A stretch of 35,000 bases of DNA, from contig ADNK01000781.1 of assembly GCA_000320545.1 (NCBI GenBank), positions 1 to 35,000 of the forward strand, in the 5' to 3' direction. Source of the DNA: Bigelowiella natans CCMP2755 (Eukaryota > Cercozoa > Chlorarachniophyceae). Numbering within the stretch: position 1 is the first letter of the stretch; each line of letters starts with the position of its first letter. This document shows positions 24,690-35,000 of the stretch, piece after piece. The notes beneath the pieces were generated by a model. It did no database searches. It worked only from the letters and a program-made list of their open reading frames with translations, and was not told the origin of the DNA. The position numbers and the translations under genes were made by a program.

Positions 24690-25101
24690 ATGATGTATTA
24701 AGCTGGCCTGTTCATCTAGGCACAATTTGATGAACAGATGAAGAAACCTCGCCAGCAGCAGAACAAAGCCATTGCCTGCTGACAAGCAAGCTATAGAAAG
24801 CTAGGGCCGGTCAGCAGCACGAATGCGATACGCCTGAAAATGTGCATTCGTAGCAATCTTTTCGTGGAATGTGTGCCGATCGTGGGTCATAGGCAATGCT
24901 TCATGTAGCGCGCTGCTAGTTCAAAGCCATGTCTTACTTTAGGCATTGTGCGTTTAATTTGTTCCGTGTGGATTCATTAACATTGTTCTTCATTTATCGG
25001 TATTGGTTAGATTGCCTACAACATTGCCCTTGTACTGCAAAATGCTGCTTCAAAGCTGTACAACGGTGTGTATGATTCGAATTGTATGGACAGGCTTAAG
25101 G
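23797..25101. other. Spacer upstream of gene E, with palindrome-rich island
   Basis: No exon found. 23797-24000 should hold the promoter of gene E. From about 24030 to 24930 the sequence is dense in CTAG, GCTAGC, GCATGC, TGCA and ACGCGT-type palindromes, including a perfect 22-bp palindrome at 24041-24062. A CA repeat lies at about 24655-24688. 24950-25101 is the 3' flank of gene F. Confidence 0.6.
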
Positions 25102-26583
25102 TTACTTCGGTTTGACCCCAGGATATTTCGGCACAGATTTCGCATCGTCAGAGTAAAGTTGTGCTTGTGCTTCATCTTTGTGATAAGCTTCATATATACC
25201 GGGCAAGAAGCCTTGGGGCCTTCCATAGCCATACTCCAGATACTCAACTGAAGGCTGCTGAAGTGTGAGGACGTGACGTTTCCAGTCTGCTACTGTCTCG
25301 GCGTTATTGACTTGATATCCAGCTTCTTTGTCCTCCTTGGAGAAGAAATCGGCGTAGTAGTAAGAATAGTACGATGAGTAGTAACCTGCAAGAAGATAAG
25401 GAGAACAAAAAGGGCGGTGATAATATGAAAAGTGATTTTTGTATGCGACGGAGGCGATGTGTAGGATACCTGCATAATACTGTGCATAGTACACTTGCTG
25501 GCTTTGCGCGTGGCAATACTCGCAATACATCTGGAAAGTAGTAGATAGTAGGACAGCAGTCAGCAATCATACGAAAATGGCGGAGGAAGAAAGTAAACGG
25601 AGAAAACGCGCGTCAGTTAAACAGGGCAGAGGAAATATTGTAGACGGAACAAATTGTCCCGCTGCACACGGTGTAGCCAGCAACACTCGTAAGATCATTA
25701 CATATATTAAATATTTATTTATTTATATGTATATATTTTTATGTACACACATGCGCGGGAAACCGAGCACCACCTTTTCGGTTGAGCAGTAGTAGCAATA
25801 GTAGTCTGTCAGGGGTGAGTGAGCAAGCGTCTCCACGATGGCGGACGGTAGGATATGAGACAGAGACAGCGACACTAGATGACCAGCATCCATCACCACC
25901 TGTCGCAGTAGTGGTAGTTGTTAGGATGGGAAAAGAATTAGAGGAAGTAAAGGATGAAGATGACACAATTAAATTGTTGTTGATTTCGATTTTCGTTGTC
26001 GATGTGACCGTTGAAGACACAGTCAGGCCTCGCAACGATACATTCACATCTGCTGCTGCTGCTGCTGCTGCTGCTGCTACTGCTCATATCCACTACATCT
26101 AAACCACCCACTCGGACCTTCGAGCTAACGAGCCGGGAGAGCTTGTCCTTGGCAAATCTCGCAATTGAGCGTGAGAATGTAACGTTTAGACGAGTGGAAA
26201 CCTGATGGAAGATGTAATTAACGAAGAAAGAAAGCAGACAGTACATGTAGTAGCTTGAGTGCGACTGCTACTGTATCATGGACTTTGTACTTGTATGTAG
26301 GAATTGAGTAGGCACTAGCAGCCAGCAATGATCATGAATGCGTGTATTATCTATAAGTATATTTGATGATGTCCCTATACTATCTGTTTTTAGAGAAGTG
26401 CTACTACCTCCTCAGGAACCCCTGATTTCTTCTCTCCGTGCTTGTCTGAGGGGAGAGGTGATGGTGGTGGTGAAGTTGTGACGACGAGTTGGATAGCATT
26501 CAAATCCAATAGACGACAAACACCACTGCCTGGAAGGCAGTAACCTAACGACTATAAAATTACACTTCATCTACTAATTTCTT

Positions 26584-26625
<42 letters not shown>

Positions 26626-28518
26626 CCTCCCCCTCTCTGGTCTCTCTATGGTTAACACGGCACATACCCACGAACTTCCTCATTTCTTTAGTAACCTTCG
26701 GAATCAGCAGCTCTGTTAAAACATGCACAGCAGCAGTAGAACGACATTTAGCGATACGGATCAGCTCAGAAAGCAGCTCTGTTCAACCGTTTGGTAACAA
26801 CATCTATCCTTATCACCCACGCGCTCATGAATCGTATATCTATGATAGTAGAAGCAGCAGCAGCATGTTTGACTGAGTGCTTTACGGCTGCTCCTACCCG
26901 TTATTTTTGAGGCAGTAGGCTCTGAAAATTCGTGCGAAAGAGGCCCAGCTATCGTCCTTAATAGCGTTGACGAAACCTAGGAAGCAATTCAGGGGTTAAT
27001 TAATGTGCTTAGGTATTCATGAAAAATATGGAAGTTGAGAGGAAAACTATGCATTCTTCTTCTTCTTCTTCTTCTGTTGATTCTGCCCTCTTTTCCATAT
27101 CTCTCACTTACACGACTAGGATATGAACATCTGATAGTGTTGCTTGTGATATTAAGTAATGACCAGGTGAGTTATTGAGTAATCAACGGTAGATCTGTTA
27201 TTAATTTTTCAAGAAGCAAAACATAGGGACAGCAGGATATTATATCACATATCGAACCCGAGGAAATTTTATCAGTATAGCAGAAAATGTGCAGGAGGAA
27301 AACATGAAAATGAACTCTCTACTCTCGTTTTCAGCAAATTTCTACTTGTGCATTTTGGAGACTGGCTGAAGCAGCTTTATCGTCTTAAATGCTAAACAAA
27401 CAAAAATAGGCATCAGACAACGATAACAATAACGCAGGATATCGAAAAAAAATCCTATTGTGAACGAGGCAGATTTTCAATCGAAGGCGATGGGTGTGGG
27501 AGCAGGCAACAACACTCATCATTCGTCTACCCGTGCTTATCACAGTTTTTAGCCCGCTGAGCATGCCCGAAGCAACCCCTTTGGCCAAACTAATATCCGT
27601 ATTGTATTGCGGTACTCCGAGTGCTTTGCCTCCACTCAGTAAGGCAGACATCTCTGCTGACTGCATAATCGTATAAACACACGCAATCACATCCCGCTCA
27701 CACAGCATCATCATAATATGTGTAGTTGAACATGAATGTATCAGTTTAATAGAGCATCCTAAAACCATCAGAAACACTTTAGAAATCACTACAACCGTGC
27801 TGGCTTCCAGGAACGACATTGACGAAGCTGAAAGCGAATTTTCTGTTCTCTCCTCGTCATCACAGAGGAGTGCTGACGATGGCATCATCATTTGAAGATC
27901 TTCATTTCCCAAGAAGTCGTCAGGAGGAGCAAGCGTGCCTAACACTATTTCGAAATTGCGTTCCTCCTCTAACTTCTTTCTTCCAGTGCTTTTATTTTCT
28001 CCTGCTTTAGAGGAAAATAGCAATCTACAGTCTTCCAATGTATGCTCGCGAATCCTATTCGAAGATGTTTCTGCGCTCGTTTTTGCTTCGCGATTGAGAT
28101 AGTAAGCGATATAAATGTGATCGTTTTCAGTCGCTGTTTTATTATTCACATCGCTCTTGCTATCAAGGCCAGTTCCACAGGATCCCATCTTCTCCACAAG
28201 CTTGCCGAAGGCAATTCGAAGGATCTTTAGATCACGCTTTTTGGTCTTGTCTGATACTTGGTTATCTTGGAGTTGGCTTTGAAGATTTTCGATCTCCTCA
28301 CTCACGAAGAAGGGTAGTATGTCATCCCCCTCAGATCTGACAGCAGCGCTTCCATCTCTAAGCTCTATTCCGTTGCATTTTAACCGTATGGTAGATGAAG
28401 CAATACGAGTTTCAACTTCCTATTTTTGTAGCATTGAAGCATCAAGCACAGTAAATGAATTGAACATCAAAACGCGGCATGTCTCCCACTCCTTCCCTCC
28501 CTCCTCGTTCCCTGACAT
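25102..28518 (-). CDS. Gene F, uncharacterised helical protein with CxxC-x6-CxxC motif (about 607 aa)
   Basis: Exons 28518-28474, 28419-27531, 27391-27346, 27130-27114 (least certain), 26976-26898, 26839-26817, 26778-26668, 26445-26408, 26201-26097, 25899-25774, 25530-25470 and 25385-25102; the total is 608 codons in phase, stop TAA. The N-terminal third is Lys/Glu-rich (EEIENLQSQLQ), followed by a hydrophobic helical region (about 205-310) and further helices (FVNAIKDDSWASFARIF; ELLSELIRIAKC). Residues 486-499 place Cys at C-x2-C-x6-C-x2-C, a possible zinc site, then a Tyr-rich stretch and a Trp-containing tail. I do not recognise the family. The protein might instead end at a TAG at 27342, making 25102-26976 a separate gene; I prefer one gene because no start codon fits the second part. 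The first intron is only 54 nt; an alternative upstream donor at about 28534 would give a different N-terminus. Confidence 0.6.
26052..26096 (-). repeat. AGC microsatellite next to a gene F donor
   Basis: On the coding strand the donor GTAGTG is followed within 10 bases by AGT and about 11 AGC units. Confidence 0.75.
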
Positions 28519-29651
28519 TTTAAATCACCTCAGCTGAGAAGTTTCCTCCTAAACCCAACTTGGCCAAAAAAATGTTTTTCCTCGTAAGACAAGGATCCCC
28601 GTCTAGGTGGTGTCTCATTCGAAATGTGAATCGATGGGCGGAAATGCTCTTGCCAGTGAGCGTGATGGCTCTGGCAGAGCCCGCTCGTTGCTTGAGAAAG
28701 GATAATAACATGAAGGCTAATGCCATCCCTCGTGGCATCCAGCGAAGTCTTATCATAGTCTCCAGGCTTGTTCGGTGCTAGGGTATCTATGTATTTGCTG
28801 CCCCCCCCGCTCGAGGACGTGCTCGCATCAATTTCATCGCCGGTTCATCGGCGGCGCGGTGACAGTGTTTGAATTCCATTTGAAAACAAATGGTCCCGAT
28901 CATGACCTTGTCGTAGAGAGAAAATGCCAATCAATTCCATGAATTTCTCGTGGAGAATCTCGGAGATTAGTGTGCGATCACACTCACTGGGCCGAACAAT
29001 TCTTTTCGGAAAGATATCTCACAGCTCGTCGGGAAGGAGGTTATTTCTTGCCGAAATTGGTGTACTCAGATGTCGTTGAATTATTTCATGCTTCAAAAGC
29101 ATGTGGAATATTCAAATAATTCAAAAAAAGAAGAAAGGCATGAGACTTTTGCACTACGTCAAATTGCATACCGCCCTACGTCGACATCATCCTTCCATCG
29201 ACTGCGATTTTGGATAATGTTCAGAATTCTAGCCTTATTTTATTCGAAGGATGATGTAAAATTGTAGTCGTTTTGATGAAACACATTACATTTTAGTGTC
29301 ATAAGGAAAGGAGAACATAGCAATTAGGTCTGACTACTATCACACGCTTCACCAAGAGCAACCCCCAGCCGGCGAAACTTTCAGTAACACCTTCGAGGAA
29401 GGAAAGGTGAGATAGCGTTCGCGTTGTGTGCCCCATGGTGTAGCAATGGATGTTTTCTTCAAATGTTCTACTTGCCGAACCGAGCGCTTCTACTGAATGT
29501 ATCATGCTCGTATTTTGCTGCTATGTTTGACCGTTTGCTGGTGCACTCTTACAGAAATAAATATGACCTTTCTTAGTTTTGGGATGGGATTCATTTTAGT
29601 CACATTATAACCAATCTTTGAAATGATATTTGATTCGGATCGTGCAGAACC
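28519..29651. promoter_or_regulatory. Divergent intergenic region, genes F and G
   Basis: About 1.1 kb between start codons. Apart from the TGA-broken frame listed separately, short ORFs occur on both strands (for example minus 29505-29299) without splice sites or motifs that I can support. 29280-29651 is the likely promoter region for gene G. Confidence 0.4.
28530..29114 (-). pseudogene. Possible decayed coding sequence with in-frame TGA codons only
   Basis: One minus-strand frame runs about 195 codons without TAA or TAG. It is bounded by TGA at 29114-29112 and 28532-28530 and broken by TGA at 29021-29019 and 28847-28845. Between them the translation looks protein-like (ISEILHEKFMELIG; APNKPGDYDKTSLDATRDG). 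TGA is a true stop elsewhere in this window, so this is more likely a decayed gene or element, or untranslated sequence open by chance, than a live gene. The family is unknown. Confidence 0.25.
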
Positions 29652-31155
29652 ATGAGCTCAGCGAGTGGTGATGTAGACGCAAAGGATGAGACACATGATC
29701 TTGATGAGACGGTATCCTCCTCCCTCGAACAATTCTTAACTTCTCTGCACAGCAGTATATCGATGTTCATCTTGATGAAATTTCTTGACAGGACCGCTTG
29801 GGCATGCTTTGCGAGGATCTGGAGAATCTTTGGACCACCGATAAACTCCTTCAATTTCTCGGTTTCGGGCAGTTGGCTATAAGTAAATGACACTTTTCCC
29901 TTGCATTAGTACTCCTTAGCCAGCACACACAAAAGCGCTAACCTCCATTCATCTTCAGGTGATGCTCTCAAATACACTGGGGAGAAGATATTTTCAAAGC
30001 TCACCAATGAGGTCGGTTACAAAATTCTTGACAACAGGGCAATACTCAGGTAGTAAGGACCTTCCACCGTGTAGAAGAAACTTGCCACTAAGTTAGGCTT
30101 CTGGGAACCATAGGTTTTGGCTCTTCCTCTCACAATGGCGGCGCTTGTTGAGGACAACGCGTGACAAACAAATCGAAGATTTAACAACGTCGGTTTCCAG
30201 GACGATTTCTGAACATTTACAGCATCTATGATTGAGTGTTAAGAGATCAAGCAAGAAATTCTTGAAGCATTATGATATTGTGTTAACCTCGGTATGTCTT
30301 GTCCCTCCTCATCTAGGGAGCTGCAAACTGCAACCAAAGATCAATCTGCCAGCACCAGCGTTGTTACCCATAAGAAACTTCGTGATCTCAAAATTTTGAG
30401 GTCGGCCAATTACAAACTATAGAGTTACACTAGCACACGCGCCCGCATGAAGAATGTATCCAACTACGCGCTCAGCTGCTTATCAATGATGCCGTGATAC
30501 TACTCTGTGTTCGTCGTTTCGTCCTCCTTCATCAGAGTAATATCAAAGCTGCAGGCAATCATCAATCTAATCTTTCAGCCTTTGGATATCCTAGGTGGTT
30601 TATCGTTGTGATAATAGCTGTGATGATGATGATGATGATGATGATTATGATTATGATAATGTACATTTGAGACTGATATATGTAAAATGACGGAAAGTAA
30701 AACTCGAATAAGTTCTGTGCCTTTTCGATGATGACCTAGCATACCATTATTATGTCAAACGTTGGCCGTCGTCCTCCCACACCACCACTTATTCTTCTTC
30801 TTCACCACCACCACCACCACCATTTTACAGGATATATCGCCCGATCATCTAGCGGCTATATCAGCAATGCACAGCTGCTGCTTCTCGATCGAGGGTCATA
30901 AAATATGCAAATCATAGAAATGCAATACGTCATGGTTGGATGCATTGTGTAATAGAGAATTACACGTTCAAAACAAAGTTCTTGACGACGACGATGATAA
31001 AAATAATAATGATGATGATGATGATGATGATGATAAATGATGATCACAGGGCTTGCACGTGTTGGTTTTTCGTGGAGTTGCTGGAAGTTTGCGCCACGTA
31101 CATCGAGATTAAGCACAAGATGCGCCATGTACGACCAATGTTATAGATTGTGCGG

Positions 31156-31192
<37 letters not shown>

Positions 31193-31487
31193 TGTATGTG
31201 TGTGTGGTTCTTGTCTCAGTGTTGAGAGAGAGAGAGGAAGAGAGAGAGAGAGAGAGTAAAATAGATATACGAATGCTTATTGTTAGTTATAATGTGATGT
31301 GATGCATTGTTGTGTTTCGTCCTATGATATCCACCGCTCATGAATAATCTCCATGATAACGATAGCTAGCCCTCTCATATAGAGTGACTACTCTGTGACT
31401 ATTCTCTGTGTTTTCCAGAGAACATATCCAGAGAACATATCCAGAGAACATATCCAGAGAACATACTGTTATTTCTACCAACTGTAG
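29652..31487 (+). CDS. Gene G, probable PEX11-like peroxisomal membrane protein (about 198 aa)
   Basis: Exons 29652-29711, 29792-29882, 29959-30049, 30317-30400, 30536-30594, 30831-30894, 31050-31128 and 31419-31487 (the last tentative) join in phase. After an acidic leader (MSSASGDVDAKDE) the protein has TTDKLLQFLGFGQLAI near residues 35-50, then a basic helix (HKKLRDLKILR), a hydrophobic helix ending PLDILGYIA, and DRGACTCWFFVELLEVCATY. This order (DK-L near the N-terminus, basic helix, D-LG-IAR-GY segment, DR then Trp/Phe-rich membrane helix) resembles PEX11, which elongates peroxisome membranes before division. I rely on pattern only; other small helical membrane proteins cannot be excluded. 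The protein could stop at 30422 if the donor at 30401 is not used, giving 115 aa. The last exon starts inside a 13-nt tandem repeat. Confidence 0.6.
31414..31470 (+). repeat. 13-nt tandem repeat, about four copies
   Basis: The unit AGAGAACATATCC is repeated nearly perfectly. The putative acceptor CAG of the last gene G exon lies in the first copy. Because 13 is not a multiple of three, successive copies are read in different frames. Confidence 0.8.
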
Positions 31488-31950
31488 CAATAACACGCAC
31501 TAACAGCTCTCCTACTACCACCACCACCGTAACAGGATTCACGGCTATTCTGGGTGCTCGTACGGAGGGCACTTCCTCGGTTGATGAACATGATATTGGC
31601 TCACAACTGGACAAAAGCAAAGCCAACTCTCAGGTTATTCTTCGTTGAAGAAATTGCCTCAGCCGTATGCTAGTGAATAAGAAGACAGTCCTCTCCCCTG
31701 TTGACCGAATTAGTGACGAAAGAGTGAAATCAACCCCTTTTCACACCCTCCTTGTTGTCAATCCTATCATCACGCGCGCTCACGCACACGCACACACAGT
31801 GACGGTATGATCGGGACGCTCGGAACTCTTCAAGTCGTGATGGACGTCACCACGGACATGTAATCAACAATGCGAGATGTATATCTCCTCTCCATGATTG
31901 TTTCTGGAACGGGTCGCTTAGTAGTGGTTCTTCGATGGCTCAGCAGGATC
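31488..31950. other. Spacer with one unplaced exon-like segment
   Basis: On the plus strand 31540-31633 reads in one frame (ILGARTEGTSSVDEHDIG...) and ends at CAG before GT, with a second open stretch at about 31672-31760. It looks coding but its phase does not follow the preferred exon of gene G, so it may be an alternative 3' end of gene G or chance. The rest shows nothing. Confidence 0.3.
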
Positions 31951-34814
31951 CTACATGTGGCCGAGCATTCTTTCTATCCGGCAAGATAGAAGCTTTTGTA
32001 AATAGCAGCGCGAAGTGCGTTGCTCCTCGAATGATAAATTATTAGACGTAGTGACGAATAAAGACGGAAAGTCATCGACTAGATCGTTTCTCTCGCATAC
32101 AACGTGACGATACATGTCTAGATATGTACATTTATATCTCATGAAGCAGCTTATAGGCTGAGACTTCCATTTTTAGTGAAAGAAGGAGAGTACGTGTGCA
32201 GTGTAGCCGCCGGGCAGTGACACCGCTTGAAGTAGTAATATGCTACGCCACACTACGTGTACGTATGGGCTACGTGATGCATTTGTGCAACAGCTATAGC
32301 ATGTGTGAACATACATGCTCTAGCTGCACTCGCATCGACCGTACTATAGGCAGGCTGTAGCATGAATTATTACTGACATTGCTGGACAGAGCTGCTTAAA
32401 ATTGTTACGATACGCGAGCGCCCTTTGCGTGCATGTATGTCATCTGTCATGTATCGCAGTGGCTCAATGATAAATGTGATAATAAATTTTCTGCCAGGCT
32501 ACTATCCAAGCACCCTATCTAGCACTGGCGACAATGATGGCAGAGAGAATGACAAAAGTAGCGTAGCTGCAGCATTATACCACGATATGCAGTTGTTATG
32601 AGATACTCTGTGTATGCCTTGTACGCAACTTTATTTCCGCAATAAATGTGGTTTATACGATTCATGCAGGTACATGTATACTGCCCAGCAGCTATGCACA
32701 CATAGCATGCACGCACGGGCCAGTGCCAACAGACACAGGGTAGCTACCCAGCTTGTGCTGATATACGTGTATGACAACTATCAGCAACACGGCAATGAGC
32801 GAGTGATCGATCGACGGTATCACCCACAAAGGTATATCAGCAGAATCAGCGAAAGCTTCTACAAACTTTCGGATCAACAAGTCATCATCCTTGCCTAAGT
32901 ATTGAGAAACAAAAGAATGAGCAAAATACTGAAAGACACTCACACACACACGCGCGCGCGCGCATACACAACGAACAAGCATGGGTATTCGAGACGGGAG
33001 ATGTCTTTCTGTGCGGAAAATAGTTAAAGTTTACCAGCACAACATCAACAACAAATATATGACCCCTCGTTCCACGTCTACTGCTATTTCCCCAACCTAC
33101 CCCCCTCATTTAAGATGAATTCTTACAGGAGCTGGAGCCAACTATTGATGTCGGAAGATGCTCTCGCTTTCGGCTTAAGCAGTGAAGCAGGCTGATCGTT
33201 CGAGAAACGGTTCAGAACACACAGAAATCAAATATTAAAGCGCAAACGACGACAGTGACGACAGCTGACGACGACGATGACGACGACGATTATACCCTTT
33301 CTATGTCCTCCTCTCCTGGCATCAGCCACCTTAATTTATCACAAAATAGGTGGAGGAGGAAGAGGAGGGGTGTCAGCTCATATGTAGGACTGTGTGCCAA
33401 CAAACAGCTGTTTAAAATGGTAGTGATGAAGATGGTTGATCTTCTTCCTCTCGCCATCATCAAAAGATTGAGTCTGTTACCATGTCATAGCTTCTTTGTG
33501 GGGCAGCAATTGCATAATCTGGTCGATGTAATGGACAAATAATCAATGTGTGCAAGATATACGTGTGTACAAAGATACAAAGATGTGCTTCTTCTCTTCC
33601 ATCGTCTACCTTCTGAGAATAGTCCCACATCCGCAGGTTGTTAGCACATCGCAGCATGCACTTTGCCTGGAAAATGCTCGTTTTGTTTGCCCTGTCAACA
33701 AGGAGGAGAAGGTCGGCGACAACGAGGACAACAATAACTCTCTCTTTTATTGCATATATCTCGTTATATGTAGTGATGGACCTTTGCAGCGGTATAAGCC
33801 CATCTAGAATCTTCGTGGCAGCGGCTTTGTCCTCATTCTTTATGGAGAGGGAGATGACAAGAGAGAAGGTAGAAGTGGGGAATCAGGAGAGTTAGTAGCG
33901 TATCTGAACTGTCGTGTTTTGTTATGTGTGAGAGGGCTTTTACGTACTGTTACTACTCTTACTATGCATAATAAGGACCGACCTCCGTGTATATCCGTAA
34001 AGACACTAACTTATCATCGAGCATGGTACTGGAGAGGATGATGATCCAGAACGAAGAAGAAGAAGAAGAAGAAGAAGAAGAGTAAGCCAACAGTCAACAA
34101 AGAAGATGATATATATTCAGGTGTACGATCAAAGGTGTATCATCAGAAACAAACAATGGCGGCGACGGCAATGCCAATGACGACAGTACAAACCTCATAT
34201 CTTGAAGCTCCTTCTCGCGCTTCGCTTGCTCAATAGCTTGCTGTTAACACAATGGTTGATAATTAGTGTTGGAGGGTATAGGATGTCTTTCGCGGCTTCT
34301 CTCTTCATTCGCTAAATCTCTCATCATTTCGAGTGAAATCTCTGTTTCATCCTTGCAGGTGCTGCTGCTTTGAAGTAATGGAGGAGAGAGCAAAAGACGA
34401 TGATGCTACGAGTTGGGGGACCTCGGGCACTACCTTCTTGATCAATTTCGCTGCGCGGCGCTTTTCCTGGTTGATGATGGTAACAATAGAAGGAGATTGT
34501 GAAGATGATGACGATGATGACGATGATGATGAGTTGGAGAGAATAAATGAAGGAGATAATGAAGGGTGAGGGAGGATCGTCAGCTCTTTTATTACTACTA
34601 CCCGTGCTATTCTCCGCTGCTCTGGAGTGTACCTTGCATGAATGATAAAAGTTATCATCATCGTCATCATCATCATCATCGTCGTCGTCATCCTCATCAC
34701 CATAACCATCATTACTCATTACAACGTGATCAGGTTTCCCTCTACTTCCTCAGAGAAATGTCACAGGCATTGCAAGAGAGGAAGGGAGGGAGGGGGAGAG
34801 AAGAGAGAGAGAGA

Positions 34815-34854
<40 letters not shown>

Positions 34855-35000
34855 CAATAACGAAGAACGACGACCAAAGATGAAGAAGACGACAACAAGA
34901 ACAATGCAAATGTTGTCACTTACTCAGCCCACGGAGAAATAGGGACTTGATCTGGGAGAACTACAGGCTCCTTATCATCCTTGCTGCTATCACCGCTGCT
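31951..35000 (-). CDS. Gene H, uncharacterised helical protein (5' end outside window)
   Basis: Exons (35000)-34924, 34632-34602, 34466-34434, 34240-34194, 34028-33983, 33837-33782, 33691-33610, 33518-33481, 33329-33296, 33173-33127, 33077-33035, 32928-32824 and, tentatively, 32091-31951. All twelve upstream junctions keep phase, giving about 259 visible residues. The order is: acidic start (SSGDSSKDDKEP), a strongly basic helix (EKRRAAKLIKKQAIEQAKRE), then helical segments with conserved-looking Cys, Trp and Leu (QAKCMLRCANNLRMWDYSQK; IMQLLPHKEAMTWW; SSDINSWLQLL; DDDLLIRKFVEAFAD). No transmembrane span is obvious. I do not recognise the family. The intron 32092-32823 would contain a palindrome-rich island; if the last exon is wrong the 3' end lies elsewhere. 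No exon exceeds 150 nt, so nothing of this gene shows as a long ORF. Confidence 0.68.
32150..32770. other. Third CTAG/CATG-rich island, inside the last intron of gene H as modelled
   Basis: Words such as CTAG, CATG, TGCAT, ACGT and GCATGC recur densely, as at 10840-11930 and 24030-24930, with no microsatellite. No coding signal was found. Confidence 0.45.
34798..34852 (+). repeat. GA dinucleotide tract in an intron of gene H
   Basis: Long GA run, CT on the coding strand, in the intron between exons ending 34924 and starting 34632. Confidence 0.85.

Noticed and set aside
25577-25792. Plus-strand ORF starting MAEEESKRRKRAS
   Set aside because: It lies within an intron of gene F (25531-25773) and runs into an AT-rich tail; the minus-strand exons around it keep phase, so this is probably chance.
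28420-29114. Reassigned stop codons (TAG or TGA as sense)
   Set aside because: TGA ends the conserved eIF2B epsilon and CCDC177-like frames and TAG ends the RBR frame; in-frame stops are explained by introns or decay.
31840-32045. Plus-strand open frame of about 70 codons
   Set aside because: No convincing acceptor; the opposite strand reads as a better terminal exon for gene H, although that one is also tentative.
33129-33200. Plus-strand exon reading SWSQLLMSEDALAFG after TTACAG
   Set aside because: The same bases form a stronger minus-strand exon (donor GTAAGA, both phases matching gene H).

Overview
The window looks like nuclear DNA of an intron-dense microbial eukaryote (protist or alga). 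Protein-coding signal occurs as short exons bounded by GT...AG signals whose codon phases fit together; most exons are 25-200 nt and introns run from 40 to about 1800 nt. Universal eukaryotic families are present (eIF2B epsilon, an RBR E3 ligase, a probable PEX11-type membrane protein), together with a CCDC177-like coiled-coil protein and a GPS2-like coiled coil. Both TGA (eIF2B epsilon, CCDC177-like) and TAG (RBR) act as stops, so the standard code applies. I cannot assign a lineage from the sequence alone.

Layout: gene A (minus, 4622-210, unknown, with a decayed Ty1/copia fragment in a 1.8 kb intron); a 48 bp gap between divergent start codons; gene B (plus, 4671-10178, RBR E3 ligase with C-terminal membrane segments); a CTAG/GCATGC-rich spacer; gene C (minus, 16338-11954, GPS2-like, Gly/Pro-rich tail); gene D (plus, 16928-19785, CCDC177-like); gene E (minus, 23796-20270, eIF2B epsilon, 721 aa); a second palindrome-rich spacer; gene F (minus, 28518-25102, unknown helical protein with a CxxC...CxxC motif); an intergenic region with a TGA-broken reading frame; gene G (plus, 29652-31487, PEX11-like); gene H (minus, beyond 35000 to 31951, unknown).

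All gene models were assembled by hand from splice sites, open phase and family motifs. Models B, D and E are the most secure. The genes do not form one pathway: they cover ubiquitin ligation at membranes, translation initiation control, a possible co-repressor subunit, probable peroxisome membrane function and cytoskeletal/ciliary-type coiled coils. The most striking general feature is that the many trinucleotide microsatellites are intronic and sit directly against splice sites, with repeat units that match the local donor (GTA, AAG) or acceptor (CTC, CTT, CTA) consensus.
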